Assembly: GCF_002954685.1 (NCBI RefSeq)
Contig: NZ_MSCN01000001.1
Coordinates: 1,364,309 to 1,428,308, forward strand
Direction: 5' to 3'
Source: Polaribacter porphyrae
Lineage (GTDB): Bacteria > Bacteroidota > Bacteroidia > Flavobacteriales > Flavobacteriaceae
Length of the DNA stretch: 64,000 nt
Shown here: positions 45,789-56,288 of the stretch, in pieces
Layout: every line of letters starts with the position of its first letter
Position numbering within the stretch: the first letter of the stretch is position 1
Made by a program: the position numbers and the translations under genes
The notes under the pieces: model-generated
What the model was told of the DNA's origin: nothing
The model's input: the letters and a program-made list of their open reading frames with translations, nothing else
Database searches by the model: none

Positions 45789-47357
45789 ATGAGAAAAATA
45801 GTATTCTTTATTATAGCAACAATAAGTTTTCAAAGTTTTTCTCAAGAACTTACTTTAGATGATTTACAAGGAAAAGAATTACATAATACAATTCGTTTAA
45901 ATTATATTTTAATAGATCAACCAGATGAAAAAGTAAACTACGCTTTACAACCAACTATGGGTTTTATTGGCTTAAACTATAATATCCCATTAAATAACTG
46001 GTTGTACACAGGTGCTGGTTTTCATACTGCTATTACAGGAGACCAAGGAGGGTTATTTACATTAGGAGTAAATCTTGGTGTTAATTTACCTATATATAAA
46101 AATTTATATTTTGATGCTAACATCCATTTTGGTGGTGGTGGTGGTTACAGAAGTTTAGTTGGTGGTGGTGGTATTTTATACCCTAATGCTGGTTTACAAT
46201 ACAAAACAAAAGGTTTTTCTTTTGGAATTCAATATGGTTATGTAAACTTTTTTACAAAAATTCAGAGAGATGATAATTTTTCTTTTTTTTTAGAAATACC
46301 AACAACAGTTAGAACAAGTTCTTATGCAAATGCACAGAAAACCTATGTAGCAAATAATGATTCTAAAGATAGTTTTTGGAAAAAACCAGCCGTAAAAAGT
46401 GTACAACAAATCACTTTTGATTACTTTTTTCCTTTTGGTAACTCAAGAACAGATGCAAGTACTAACCCTCAATACCAACAAATAGATAGAGTACTTTCTA
46501 TTTTAGGTTTCGAATATCAACGCTATTTAACAGATAATACGTTTATCTATGCTCATGTAGATGCCATGTATGGAGGCTTAACTGCTGGTTTTATGGATAT
46601 GTTTTTTGGAGTAGGTAAAAATTTTATCGAAACTAAATATGTAAACTTCTTTGCAAAAATGGGAATTGGAGCAGCTGGAGGTAGAATTTTCCCTGAAGGT
46701 GGTTTAACTGCTTATCCTAATATTGGTGCAGACATCAGATTAACAGAAAAATTTGGTTTAAGTTTACATGCAGGTTATCACAGATCTGTAGGAGGCATTG
46801 CTAGTTTTCAAGCATATACTGCTGGCTTTAGTTTAAAACATTATGGTTTAAGTGGTGGTACAAAAGATCCTTTTACTAACGAAAAAGCTACAAAAATTAA
46901 AACACAAGGAATACAAATTGGGGTTCAAAACCAAACTTATTATGATGTGGCTAAATTCGGTATTCCTAATAGTGATTTACAGATGATTGCTATCAAAATT
47001 TTATATGATATTAATAAACGTTTTTATTTAGCTGGTGAAGCTTCATTTGCCTATTTAGGTAAATCTGGAGGTTACGCACATGGTGTTTTTGGGTTTGGTA
47101 TTAAGAGTAATACCTTTTTAAATGATAAATTTTCTGCATTTTTAGAAGCAAGTGCTGGTGTAGCTGGTGGTGGAAGAGTAGATTCTGGTGAGGGAATTTT
47201 AATAAGACCAACTGTTGGTATTAATTATCATGTAAATGATGATTTATCTTTTAACCTTTCTGGAGGACAAATGTGGTCTCCATTTGGCAATGTAAACTCG
47301 TCAAATATAAATGTTGGATTATCTTATGGATTATCCATTTTAAATGCAAAAAAATAA
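45789..47357 (+). CDS. Outer-membrane beta-barrel protein of unknown function
   Basis: The 522-residue protein has a signal peptide and a mature chain of short amphipathic strands with many Gly and aromatic residues (GGGGYRSLVGGGGILYPNAGLQYKTKGFSFG region and similar), ending with a strand and LSILNAKK, as in outer-membrane barrels. The two halves look alike (each with a pattern of GxGFxxA and xVGVNYHVNDDLSF), perhaps an internal duplication. I know no family name. The ATG at 45789 gives the signal peptide directly; an in-frame ATG at 45768 overlaps prfC. Confidence 0.75.
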   Translation: MRKIVFFIIATISFQSFSQELTLDDLQGKELHNTIRLNYILIDQPDEKVNYALQPTMGFIGLNYNIPLNNWLYTGAGFHTAITGDQGGLFTLGVNLGVNLPIYKNLYFDANIHFGGGGGYRSLVGGGGILYPNAGLQYKTKGFSFGIQYGYVNFFTKIQRDDNFSFFLEIPTTVRTSSYANAQKTYVANNDSKDSFWKKPAVKSVQQITFDYFFPFGNSRTDASTNPQYQQIDRVLSILGFEYQRYLTDNTFIYAHVDAMYGGLTAGFMDMFFGVGKNFIETKYVNFFAKMGIGAAGGRIFPEGGLTAYPNIGADIRLTEKFGLSLHAGYHRSVGGIASFQAYTAGFSLKHYGLSGGTKDPFTNEKATKIKTQGIQIGVQNQTYYDVAKFGIPNSDLQMIAIKILYDINKRFYLAGEASFAYLGKSGGYAHGVFGFGIKSNTFLNDKFSAFLEASAGVAGGGRVDSGEGILIRPTVGINYHVNDDLSFNLSGGQMWSPFGNVNSSNINVGLSYGLSILNAKK

Positions 47358-47385
47358 CATATTCTGAACTTGTTTCAGAATCTTT
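47358..47385. repeat. Short palindromic TTCTGAACTTGTTTCAGAA element
   Basis: ATTCTGAA / TTTCAGAAT arms around CTTG lie between the barrel gene and the isomerase gene. The arms resemble the CATTCTGAGCTTGTCGAAGAATC repeats in the leu region (61398) and are common in Flavobacteriia. Confidence 0.5.
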
Positions 47386-47407
47386 ATAATTAATAAATTA
47401 GAATAAT

Positions 47408-48337
47408 ATGAATAACGGAATTTACGCAAAATTCAAAACATCAAAAGGTAATATTTTAGTTCAATTAGAACACGAAAAAGCACCAGGAACAGTTGGTAAT
47501 TTTGTATCATTAGCAGAAGGTAATTTAGAAAATTCAGCAAAAGATCAAGGAACTCCATATTATGATGGATTAAAATTTCATAGAGTAATCCCAGATTTTA
47601 TGATTCAAGGTGGATGTCCTCTTGGAACAGGAACTGGCAACCCTGGTTATAAGTTCGATGATGAATTTCATCCTGATTTAAAACATGATGCTCCAGGAAA
47701 ATTAGCTATGGCAAATTCTGGACCTGCTACTAATGGTAGTCAATTTTATATTACTCACGTCCCTACTCCTTGGTTAGATGGTAAACATACCGTTTTTGGT
47801 TCTGTTATTGAAGGGCAAGATGTAGTTGATGCTGTTGCACAAGGTAATACTATGGAAGTTGAAATTATTAGAGTAGGTGCTGATGCAGAGAGTTTTAATG
47901 CTGTTGAAGTTTTTAGAACTTTTGAAGGCTCTAGAGAAAAACGTGAAGCAGAAGAAAAAGCGAAACAAGCAGCATTATTAGATTCTGTTGCTTCAGGTTA
48001 TGATGAAACTGAAAGTGGTTTACGTTACAAAGTTCTACAAAAAGGTGGTGGAAAACAAGCAACAAAAGGCGCTAAAGTGTCTGTACATTATAAGGGGCAA
48101 TTATTAGATGGTACTGTGTTTGACTCGTCATACAAAAGAAAAAAACCGCTAGATTTTAATGTTGGTGTTGGTCAAGTAATATCTGGTTGGGATGAGGGTA
48201 TTCAATTATTACAAGTTGGTGACAAAGCACGTTTGGTAATTCCTTCTGATTTAGCTTATGGAGAACGTGGTGCAGGTGGAGTAATACCTCCTAATTCAAC
48301 ATTAATTTTTGATGTAGAATTAATGGGCGTTAACTAA
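47408..48337 (+). CDS. Cyclophilin-FKBP fusion peptidylprolyl isomerase
   Basis: The 309-residue protein joins a cyclophilin domain (about 1-165, with [15 protein letters not shown] and [23 protein letters not shown]) to an FKBP domain (about 205-309, with [18 protein letters not shown] and [20 protein letters not shown]). Both active sites look intact. A short charged linker separates them. No signal peptide is present, so it is cytoplasmic. Such fusions are typical of Bacteroidota. A strong terminator follows. Confidence 0.95.
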   Translation: MNNGIYAKFKTSKGNILVQLEHEKAPGTVGNFVSLAEGNLENSAKDQGTPYYDGLKFHRVIPDFMIQGGCPLGTGTGNPGYKFDDEFHPDLKHDAPGKLAMANSGPATNGSQFYITHVPTPWLDGKHTVFGSVIEGQDVVDAVAQGNTMEVEIIRVGADAESFNAVEVFRTFEGSREKREAEEKAKQAALLDSVASGYDETESGLRYKVLQKGGGKQATKGAKVSVHYKGQLLDGTVFDSSYKRKKPLDFNVGVGQVISGWDEGIQLLQVGDKARLVIPSDLAYGERGAGGVIPPNSTLIFDVELMGVN

Positions 48338-48362
48338 AAGAACATTTTTTATTTATTATAAG

Positions 48363-48394
48363 AACCTTCTGAATATTCAGAAGGTTTTTTTTCT
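48363..48394 (+). terminator. Rho-independent terminator
   Basis: A perfect 24-base palindrome (48363-48386, arms AACCTTCTGAAT/ATTCAGAAGGTT) followed by a T-run. Confidence 0.9.
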
Positions 48395-48422
48395 TATAAT
48401 AAATTTTATCAAAATTTTAAAG

Positions 48423-48558
48423 TTTGATTTACAGTATATTTAGTATCTTGCTCATATATTTTAATCTCTACAAATTAGTTGTAGTTTATTAAGAAATAAA
48501 AATCTATCCCCCCACAGAGTTTTATTTATTTTTTGGGATATTTTTAATTATATAATTT
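48423..48558 (+). promoter_or_regulatory. Promoter and structured leader of the kinase cluster
   Basis: A weak promoter (TTTG 48423-48426, spacer 17, TATCTTG 48444-48450) precedes a leader of about 105 bases. The leader holds hairpin CTACAA (48468-48473) / TTGTAG (48479-48484) and a longer one pairing TATCCC (48505-48510) with GGGATA (48535-48540). The rest of the leader is featureless. Possible role in translation control. Confidence 0.35.
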
Positions 48559-50253
48559 ATGCCAAAGGATAAAATTAAAAAAAGTTCATCAGAGAGAATA
48601 TATAAACTAATGTACACCATTTGTTTATTAACTGCTGGTTTGGCTTTTATCTGTTTTTTCATCGGATTATTGTTAGGGCTTACAACTTTTGCTCTTTATC
48701 ATTTAGTAACAGTTTTTATTTATTTCTACTGTGCATATATTTCTAAAAAAGGTAATATATATGTTTCTAGATTAATCTTTTTTATTCTTTTAAATCTTGG
48801 AATAGTGTCAACAGCATCCTATATAGGTAGGGCTGGTGCAGTAGAATATATGTTTGTATATTCTTTGGCATTGCCTTTTTCTGTTTTCTCTTTTAAAAGA
48901 GAAAAAATATATGTGTATTTCTTCTCTTGTTTATCTGGTTTACTTTGGATTATTTTAGCAATTACAGATTTTAAATTGTTTACAAGTACTCCTATAGATA
49001 TTTCTGTTGCAGAAACCTATATTTATCCAATTTCAATTTTTTGCACTTTCGGTATTGTTGCTGTTCAATTGTATTATTTTTCAGTTTTAAGCTTAAAGTA
49101 CTACAAACAAATTCACCTTAAAAAACAAAAAGCTTTAGAAGCATCATTAGCAAAATCGAAGTTTTTAAGCACAATGAGTCATGAAATTAGAACTCCTTTA
49201 AATGCAGTAATAGGTTTATCACACATTCTAGGGAATAATGACCCTAGAAAAGATCAAATAGAAAATATTGAAGCCTTAAATTATTCAGGTAAAACTCTTT
49301 TAAATTTATTAAATAATGTACTAGATTTCAGTAAAATGCAATCTACAAATATTGAACTAGATAATATTCCTACAAATATTATATCAACTGTAAAACAAAT
49401 TCAGAAAATACATAAAAACGCTTGTAAACGAAGAAACACAATTCTTGAAATAGATATTGATGAAAGTATCCCTTTTGTTTGGTTAGATGTTGTACGTTTT
49501 AATCAAGTAATAAATAATCTAATTTCAAATGCCATAAAATTTACTGATGATGGTACAGTTACTTTAATTATAAAAAAAATGAAGGAAACTGAAGAAAAAG
49601 TTACTTTACATTTAGCTGTAAAAGACACAGGTATTGGTATTCCGAAAAATAAGCAGAAAACAATATGGAAAGCTTTTGAACAAGCTTCAAACACCACAAA
49701 TCGCATTTATGGAGGTACTGGTTTAGGATTACCCATTGTTAAGAGCATTTTAGAAGTAATGCATTCTAAAGTAAAAATAGAAAGTGAATATGGAAAAGGA
49801 AGTACTTTTTCTTTTGATTTAGAACTCAAAAAAGCTGATGATAAGAAAGAAGAAATATTAATTACTGAAAAAAAAGAACACAATTTAGCTAATAAAAAAG
49901 TGCTTTTAGTAGATGACAACCTTATTAATGTTATGGTTGGTAAACAAATTTTAGAAAAGGAAAAAATTCTTGTTAATGTTGCAAATGACGGTTTATCTGC
50001 TCTAAACAAATGTAAAGAAAATGAATTTGATATCGTTTTAATGGACATACAAATGCCAGTTATGGATGGCTATACAGCCACTAAAGAGATTAGAAAATTT
50101 AATACTAAAATGCCTGTACTTGCACTATCTGCAAATGTTTTTATCGAAATAAAAGATAAAATTGAAGAATGTGGAATGGATGGTTTTATTTTTAAACCTT
50201 TTACCCCTGAAGATTTAATAAACCAAATTGAAAAATATACAAGTAACTCATAA
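48559..50253 (+). CDS. Membrane hybrid histidine kinase, first of four paralogues
   Basis: The 564-residue protein has six membrane helices in the first 185 residues, a short coiled coil, HisKA with phospho-acceptor His208 ([18 protein letters not shown]), HATPase_c (N-box [16 protein letters not shown]1 DTGIGI, G2 [11 protein letters not shown]) and a receiver with Asp496 ([11 protein letters not shown]) and Lys in IFKPF. The membrane domain has the conserved signature SYIG-x-x-G-x-V-E then YSLALPF-x-x-FSFKRE. No periplasmic sensing domain is large enough to be known. The four genes 48559-55339 run in tandem; the next starts 1 base after this stop. Confidence 0.93.
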   Translation: MPKDKIKKSSSERIYKLMYTICLLTAGLAFICFFIGLLLGLTTFALYHLVTVFIYFYCAYISKKGNIYVSRLIFFILLNLGIVSTASYIGRAGAVEYMFVYSLALPFSVFSFKREKIYVYFFSCLSGLLWIILAITDFKLFTSTPIDISVAETYIYPISIFCTFGIVAVQLYYFSVLSLKYYKQIHLKKQKALEASLAKSKFLSTMSHEIRTPLNAVIGLSHILGNNDPRKDQIENIEALNYSGKTLLNLLNNVLDFSKMQSTNIELDNIPTNIISTVKQIQKIHKNACKRRNTILEIDIDESIPFVWLDVVRFNQVINNLISNAIKFTDDGTVTLIIKKMKETEEKVTLHLAVKDTGIGIPKNKQKTIWKAFEQASNTTNRIYGGTGLGLPIVKSILEVMHSKVKIESEYGKGSTFSFDLELKKADDKKEEILITEKKEHNLANKKVLLVDDNLINVMVGKQILEKEKILVNVANDGLSALNKCKENEFDIVLMDIQMPVMDGYTATKEIRKFNTKMPVLALSANVFIEIKDKIEECGMDGFIFKPFTPEDLINQIEKYTSNS

Positions 50254-50254
50254 A

Positions 50255-51946
50255 ATGTCAGAAAATAATAGAAGAAAGTTTGCAGAAAGGAGAATTAAGG
50301 TAATTTACCTTACTTCTTTGGTTAGTTTTGTTACCACTTTTTTGAGCTTTATATTAGTTACTATTTTCGGTAATGCAGAAGTAAGTTACTTTATACTTTT
50401 TAGTTCTATTGTATTTTTAACTACAACTATACTATCTAAAAACGAAATGGCACAAAAAGCTAGAGTAATTTTTTTAGTGATGTTTAATCTATTAATTACA
50501 TTTTTATCATCCCTTTTAGGTAAAGAAGCTAGTGTAGATTTCTTCTTTATTTTTGCAATTGGCTTGCCCTTTGCTTTCTTTTCTTTTAGTAGAGAACTAT
50601 GTAAAATTATTATATTCTGCTCACTTCCATTTTTATTTTGGTTGTTGCTTTATTTTACAAAATTTAGACCTATTATAGATCTTGACATCCATAACTCTTT
50701 ATATATTAGCAATATTGTTTATCATATCTCTATAACAACTACACTGCTTTTAGTAGTATTTCAATTAATTTATTATTCCTACATAAATGCACGTTTAAAC
50801 CAAGATGCACATCATACAAAAGAGGAAGCAATTAATGCCTCTGATGCCAAATCGTACTTTTTAAGTACAATGAGTCATGAAATTAGAACCCCGCTAAATG
50901 CAGTAATTGGGTTGTCTCATATTTTAGGAAATGATAATCCTAGAAAAGATCAAGTTCAAAATATTGAAGCATTAAATTATTCAGGTAAAATATTACTAAA
51001 CCTTTTAAACAATGTACTTGATTTTAGCAAAATGCAATCTTCAAAAATTGATTTAGATGAAATTCCTACAGATTTATCTAAAGCCATAAAACAGATAAAA
51101 AAAATACACGAAGCCAGTTGTTTCCAAAAAGGTATTACAATGAATTTAGAGATTGATGAAGATATTCCTATGGTTTGGCTAGATATTGTACGTTTTAACC
51201 AAGTGATAAATAATTTAGTTTCTAATGCAATTAAATTTACAAAAAAAGGAAGTGTAACTTTAAGAATAAGAAAAATTAATCTAAAAGATGAAAAAGTAGT
51301 ACTATTAACCGAAATTATTGATACTGGCATTGGAATTCCTGAAGACAAACAAGATACAATTTGGGAAGCCTTTACTCAAGCATCAAGCACTACAAACCGT
51401 TTATATGGTGGTACTGGTTTAGGATTACCTATTGTAAAGAATATTGTTGAAGCAATGGATTCTGATATACATATAGATAGTAAACCCAACAAAGGAAGCC
51501 GTTTTTATTTTAACATTGAACTAAAAATTGCTACTCTAGAAGATTTACGTGAAACCGAATACAAAAAAGAATATAATTTTAAAGGTAAAAAAGTATTATT
51601 GGTAGAAGATAACCAAATTAATGTAATGGTTTGTAAGCAGATTTTAGAAAAAGTAAAACTAGATGTAGCTGTTGCTTATGATGGATTAGAAGCTGTAAAT
51701 ATGGTAAAAGAAAATTATTATGATATTATACTTATGGATATTCAAATGCCTGTTATGGATGGTTATAAAGCATCAAAAGAAATACGAAAATTTAATAAGT
51801 ATATTCCAATTTTAGCACTATCAGCCTCTGTTTTTATGGAGGTAAAAAATAAGATTATAGAAAGTGGTATGAATGGTTTTATTTTTAAACCTTTTGATGT
51901 TGATGATTTACTGAATCAAATAGAAAAGTTTACCTTAAACAAATAA
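50255..51946 (+). CDS. Membrane hybrid histidine kinase, second paralogue
   Basis: The 563-residue protein has the same layout as its neighbours: six membrane helices (about 20-185), HisKA His208, HATPase_c and receiver Asp495. The membrane domain is the most divergent of the four ([29 protein letters not shown]), while the kinase core is nearly unchanged. The ATG at 50255 lies one base after the first kinase stop (TAAAATG), so the two are translationally coupled. The upstream in-frame codon at 50228 would overlap. Its signal and partner are unknown. Confidence 0.92.
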   Translation: MSENNRRKFAERRIKVIYLTSLVSFVTTFLSFILVTIFGNAEVSYFILFSSIVFLTTTILSKNEMAQKARVIFLVMFNLLITFLSSLLGKEASVDFFFIFAIGLPFAFFSFSRELCKIIIFCSLPFLFWLLLYFTKFRPIIDLDIHNSLYISNIVYHISITTTLLLVVFQLIYYSYINARLNQDAHHTKEEAINASDAKSYFLSTMSHEIRTPLNAVIGLSHILGNDNPRKDQVQNIEALNYSGKILLNLLNNVLDFSKMQSSKIDLDEIPTDLSKAIKQIKKIHEASCFQKGITMNLEIDEDIPMVWLDIVRFNQVINNLVSNAIKFTKKGSVTLRIRKINLKDEKVVLLTEIIDTGIGIPEDKQDTIWEAFTQASSTTNRLYGGTGLGLPIVKNIVEAMDSDIHIDSKPNKGSRFYFNIELKIATLEDLRETEYKKEYNFKGKKVLLVEDNQINVMVCKQILEKVKLDVAVAYDGLEAVNMVKENYYDIILMDIQMPVMDGYKASKEIRKFNKYIPILALSASVFMEVKNKIIESGMNGFIFKPFDVDDLLNQIEKFTLNK

Positions 51947-51983
51947 TTATTTTTTAGTATATTTAGGAAATAGCAATCAAAAA

Positions 51984-53657
51984 ATGTCAGAATTTTCCCC
52001 TAGACGTATTCGTATAATATCCGCAATTACAACCATCACTTTTTTTATTGCGTTATCTTGTGCTATTATTGCTTATTTTTTAGAAATTCAAGATTTAATT
52101 TACTTTCATATTATTTCTTCACTAGTTTACCTAGCTATTATTTTTCTTGCAAAAAAAGGTAATTTAAGAATTTCAAGATTTCTTTATTTTATTACATTAA
52201 ATACAGGCATAATTACAACTGCATCTTATATTGGTCAAGAAGGTGGAGTCGAATTTATGTTAATGTATGCACTAGCTTTACCTTTTTTAACATTCTCTTT
52301 TAAAAGAGAAAAACATTATATTTTTTCACTATCCCTTTTCTCTATTCTATTTTGGATTTTATTATACGTAACAGATTTTAACCTAATCACAGATTTTAAA
52401 ATTGATCAAAATATAGCTAGTAGAACTATTTATCCTATTTCAATTGTTGCTACATTATGTTTAGTAACTTTTCAGTTAATTTATTTTTCTTATCAGAATG
52501 CTCAACATTTTTCAAATATTCATTATAATAAAGATGAAGCTTTAGAAGCATCAACAGCAAAATCGAAGTTTTTGAGTACTATGAGTCATGAAATTAGAAC
52601 ACCACTAAATGCAATTATTGGTTTATCTCATATTTTAGGCGACAATAAGCCTAAACAAGATCAAATAGAAAATATAGAAGCACTGAATTATTCTGGTAAA
52701 ATTTTATTAAATCTACTCAACAATGTGTTAGATTTTAGTAAAATGCAGTCAACTAAAATTGAGCTTGATGAAATACCAACAGATTTATCTTTAGCTACAA
52801 AACAAATCAAAAAAATTCATGAAAACTCTTGTTTAAAAAAAGGCATTGAAATGAATTTGTTTATTGATGATGACATCCCTTCTGTTAAATTAGATATTGT
52901 ACGTTTTAATCAAGTTATCAATAATTTAGTTACCAATGCTATTAAATTTACAGATAAAGGAAGCGTAACTTTAAAAATTGAAAAACTGCATCAAACAGAA
53001 AAAGAAATAACGCTAAAAACAGAAGTAACAGATACAGGTATTGGTATTGCAAAAGATAAACAAAAAACTATTTGGGAACCTTTTACACAAGCCTCTTCTT
53101 CTACAAATAGGTTATATGGAGGTACAGGTTTAGGATTACCCATAGTTAAAAACATTATAAATACAATGAATTCTGATGTTTTTATAGAAAGTGATATTAA
53201 CAAAGGATCTAAATTTTATTTTACACTCCAATTAAAAATAGCATCAACAGTTGCCTTAAAAAAAGAAAAAACTAAAAAGTCACATAACTTTGATGGTAAA
53301 AAACTACTGATTGTAGAAGATAACTTAATTAATGTAATGGTTGGTAAACAGATTCTAGAAAAAGTAAATTTTAAAGTAGATGTTGCCAATGATGGTTTAC
53401 AAGCAGTACACAAAATAAAAGAAAATAATTATGATATTGTATTAATGGATATTCAAATGCCTGTTATGGATGGTTATACAGCAACAAAAGAGATCAGAAA
53501 ATTTAACACTAATATTCCAATTTTAGCACTATCAGCATCAGTATTTATGGAGGTAAAAGATAAAATTAATGAATGTGGAATGAATGGTTTTATTTTTAAA
53601 CCTTTTGAGCCTCAAGATTTATTGAATCAAATCAATGAAACTATAAGTAAAAAATAG
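51984..53657 (+). CDS. Membrane hybrid histidine kinase, third paralogue
   Basis: The 557-residue protein has six membrane helices, HisKA with His202, a full HATPase_c ([22 protein letters not shown]) and a receiver with Asp489. Its membrane domain resembles the first paralogue ([29 protein letters not shown]). It starts 37 bases after the second kinase and ends 11 bases before the fourth. All catalytic residues are present. Confidence 0.92.
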   Translation: MSEFSPRRIRIISAITTITFFIALSCAIIAYFLEIQDLIYFHIISSLVYLAIIFLAKKGNLRISRFLYFITLNTGIITTASYIGQEGGVEFMLMYALALPFLTFSFKREKHYIFSLSLFSILFWILLYVTDFNLITDFKIDQNIASRTIYPISIVATLCLVTFQLIYFSYQNAQHFSNIHYNKDEALEASTAKSKFLSTMSHEIRTPLNAIIGLSHILGDNKPKQDQIENIEALNYSGKILLNLLNNVLDFSKMQSTKIELDEIPTDLSLATKQIKKIHENSCLKKGIEMNLFIDDDIPSVKLDIVRFNQVINNLVTNAIKFTDKGSVTLKIEKLHQTEKEITLKTEVTDTGIGIAKDKQKTIWEPFTQASSSTNRLYGGTGLGLPIVKNIINTMNSDVFIESDINKGSKFYFTLQLKIASTVALKKEKTKKSHNFDGKKLLIVEDNLINVMVGKQILEKVNFKVDVANDGLQAVHKIKENNYDIVLMDIQMPVMDGYTATKEIRKFNTNIPILALSASVFMEVKDKINECGMNGFIFKPFEPQDLLNQINETISKK

Positions 53658-53668
53658 AAAATTTAATC

Positions 53669-55339
53669 ATGGAAACTTTTTCTAAAAGACGAGTTAGACT
53701 TGTATTTACATTAACTTTTGTAAATATTGGTTTTGCTATACTTTGTACTATAGTTTCTCATTATTACGATTTTATTTGGCTACGCAATTATAATGCTATA
53801 AATATTTTTGCTTATGTACTTGCATCTTATTTAGCCATTCAAAAAAAATTGCTACCTGCCAGAATTATTTATCTGCTAACAAGTAATATTGGGTTAGCTG
53901 TTATTTCGTCATTTGTTGGTAAATCTGGTAGTGTTGAGTTTGTTTATTTATTTAATATTGGTTTGCCTTTTATTCTATTTTCTTTTAGAAGAGAAAGAGT
54001 TTATGTTATCTTATTCACTTTACTACCTCTTTTTCTTTGGGCGCTTTTATTTATAACTGACTTTAATCTTTTTGCAACAAAAAAACTAAATCCCATAACA
54101 GCAAGAGAGGTAATTTATCCAATGGCAATTGCAAGTAGTATTTCTTTGGTGCTTTTTCAACTTGTGTATTTCTGTATTTTAAATGCAAAATATTACGAAA
54201 AAATTCATCAAAAAAAACTTGAAGCTATAGAAGCTTCAAATGCAAAATCTCAATTTTTAAGCACTATGAGTCATGAGATTAGAACACCTCTAAATGCTGT
54301 TATTGGTTTATCGCATATTTTGGGCGATAATAATCCTAGAAAGGATCAAATAGAAAATATTAATGCACTTAATTATTCTGGTAAAATATTATTAAACCTA
54401 CTCAATAATGTGTTAGATTTTAGTAAAATGCAATCTACAACAATTGAGTTAGATGAAGTACCCACAGATATTTCGATAGCTACCAAACAGATAAAAAAAA
54501 TACACGAAGCTACTTGCTTAAAAAAAGGTGTAAAAATGAATCTTTATATAGATGATAATATACCCATAGTGTGGCTAGATATAGTTCGTTTTAATCAAGT
54601 GATAAATAATTTGGTAACTAATGCTATAAAGTTTACTGATAAAGGCAGTGTAACTTTAAAAATTAAAAAACAACAAGAAACAAAAACACATATAAAACTA
54701 CTCACAGAAGTAATAGATACTGGTATTGGCATCCCAAAAGATAAACATGAAGCAATTTGGCAAGCGTTTACCCAAGCATCGTCAACTACAAATCGTTTAT
54801 ATGGTGGTACAGGTTTGGGGCTACCTATTGTAAAAAGTATTATAGAAACAATGAAATCCGATATAAAAATTGATAGTGAAGTAGGCAAAGGAAGTCGTTT
54901 TTATTTTACTATCAATTTAAAAATTGCATCAGATAAAGAAATGCATAAAACCATTGAAAAAAGAGATTACAAATTTAATAAGAACAAAGTTCTAATGGTG
55001 GAAGACAATCTTATTAATGTAATGGTTGGTAAACAAATTTTAGAGAAAGAGAATTTAATTGTTGATGTTGCTAATGATGGTTTACAAGCTGTAAATATGG
55101 TAACAGAAAACACTTACGATATTATTTTAATGGACATACAAATGCCAATTATGGATGGCTATACAGCAGCATTAGAAATTAGAAAATTTAACTCAAAAAT
55201 TCCAATTTTAGCTCTTTCTGCATCAGTTTTTATGGAAGTAAAAGATAAAATAAACGCAAGTGGAATGAATGGTTTTATATTTAAACCCTTTGATCCTGAT
55301 GATCTATTAACTCAAATTGAAAATGCTATTAAAAATTAA
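53669..55339 (+). CDS. Membrane hybrid histidine kinase, fourth paralogue
   Basis: The 556-residue protein has six membrane helices (VSHYYDFIWLRNYNAINIFA among them), HisKA His202, HATPase_c and receiver Asp489 (LMDIQMPIMDG). The signature is SFVGKSGSVEFVYLFNIGLPFILFSFRRE. It ends the tandem array. No response regulator, HPt protein or DNA-binding protein follows, so any phosphotransfer chain must involve genes elsewhere or exchange between the four kinases. Confidence 0.92.
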   Translation: METFSKRRVRLVFTLTFVNIGFAILCTIVSHYYDFIWLRNYNAINIFAYVLASYLAIQKKLLPARIIYLLTSNIGLAVISSFVGKSGSVEFVYLFNIGLPFILFSFRRERVYVILFTLLPLFLWALLFITDFNLFATKKLNPITAREVIYPMAIASSISLVLFQLVYFCILNAKYYEKIHQKKLEAIEASNAKSQFLSTMSHEIRTPLNAVIGLSHILGDNNPRKDQIENINALNYSGKILLNLLNNVLDFSKMQSTTIELDEVPTDISIATKQIKKIHEATCLKKGVKMNLYIDDNIPIVWLDIVRFNQVINNLVTNAIKFTDKGSVTLKIKKQQETKTHIKLLTEVIDTGIGIPKDKHEAIWQAFTQASSTTNRLYGGTGLGLPIVKSIIETMKSDIKIDSEVGKGSRFYFTINLKIASDKEMHKTIEKRDYKFNKNKVLMVEDNLINVMVGKQILEKENLIVDVANDGLQAVNMVTENTYDIILMDIQMPIMDGYTAALEIRKFNSKIPILALSASVFMEVKDKINASGMNGFIFKPFDPDDLLTQIENAIKN

Positions 55340-55462
55340 AATTCTATTTCTTATCAAAATGATAATGTATTTGCTTTATAATTGAACCTTTTAGCATCCC
55401 TTTTATCATAAAACAATTAACTTCGCAATTCATAAGTTTAAGAACTTAAAAAAAAGAAATTG

Positions 55463-56215
55463 ATGGAAAACAAATTCAATATAGCTGTACTTATTGATGG
55501 TGATAATGCACAACCAAAAATTATTAAAGAAATATTAGAAGAAGTTTCTAAATATGGTAAAGCAACCATTAGACGTATTTACGGAGATTGGACATCGCAA
55601 CAAATGAATAGTTGGAAAGCCATTATCAATCAACATTCAATTAGTCCTATTCAAAAATTTGCCTACACAACTGGAAAAAATTCAACAGATAGCTCAATGA
55701 TTATAGATGCTATGGATATTTTACACGGAAAAAATATTGAAGGTTTCTGTATTGTTTCTAGTGATAGCGATTATACTGGTTTGGCTAAAAGAATACGTGA
55801 AGAAGGTTTATATGTAATGGGAATTGGAGAGAAAAAAACCCCAGAAGCTTTTGTAAAATCTTGTGAAGTGTTCACGTATACAGAAAATTTAAAAAATGAT
55901 GAGGAAGAGGAAGAAGAGGAAACTATAACCAAAAAAAGTAAAACCAAACCTACTAAAAAGGTAACTCCTGAAAAAGTATGGATTTCTAAAGACGACTGGA
56001 AAACAATTCATAAAGCTTTTGATATTTCTACTAATGAAGATGATGTTGCTTTTATATCAACTTTAGGATTAAATATTAGAAAAATCGATCCAAGTTTTGA
56101 CCCCAGAAGTTATGGCTTTAAAAATCTGACTAAACTCTTTCAAAATATTGATAAGTTTGAAGTGATTAAAAAAGAAATTGGAGGTTCAATTCAGCCACTT
56201 TTAAAAATAAAATAA
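55463..56215 (+). CDS. NYN-domain (LabA/DUF88) protein with C-terminal LOTUS-like domain
   Basis: The 250-residue protein has an N-terminal NYN (PIN-like) nuclease domain (about 5-140): aspartates in AVLIDGDNAQ, the DSSMIIDAMDIL helix and SSDSDYTGLAKRIREEG form the metal site. An acidic, lysine-rich linker (145-170, run of Glu) leads to a C-terminal OST-HTH/LOTUS-like domain (about 180-250, SYGFKNLTKLFQNIDKFEV), which in relatives binds RNA. It is probably an RNA-processing nuclease. The ATG at 55463 is used; an in-frame TTG sits just before it. Confidence 0.88.
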   Translation: MENKFNIAVLIDGDNAQPKIIKEILEEVSKYGKATIRRIYGDWTSQQMNSWKAIINQHSISPIQKFAYTTGKNSTDSSMIIDAMDILHGKNIEGFCIVSSDSDYTGLAKRIREEGLYVMGIGEKKTPEAFVKSCEVFTYTENLKNDEEEEEEETITKKSKTKPTKKVTPEKVWISKDDWKTIHKAFDISTNEDDVAFISTLGLNIRKIDPSFDPRSYGFKNLTKLFQNIDKFEVIKKEIGGSIQPLLKIK

Positions 56216-56228
56216 AATTTACAAACAC

Positions 56229-56260
56229 AAAAAAAGCTCTCGAAATTCGAGAGCTTTTTT
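56229..56260. terminator. Bidirectional rho-independent terminator
   Basis: Stem AGCTCTCGAA (56235-56244) and TTCGAGAGCT (56246-56255) with A- and T-tracts on both sides. It ends the NYN gene (plus) and the leu operon (minus). Confidence 0.9.
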
Positions 56261-56288
56261 ACTTGTATTTAGACTTAAAATCTAAAAA

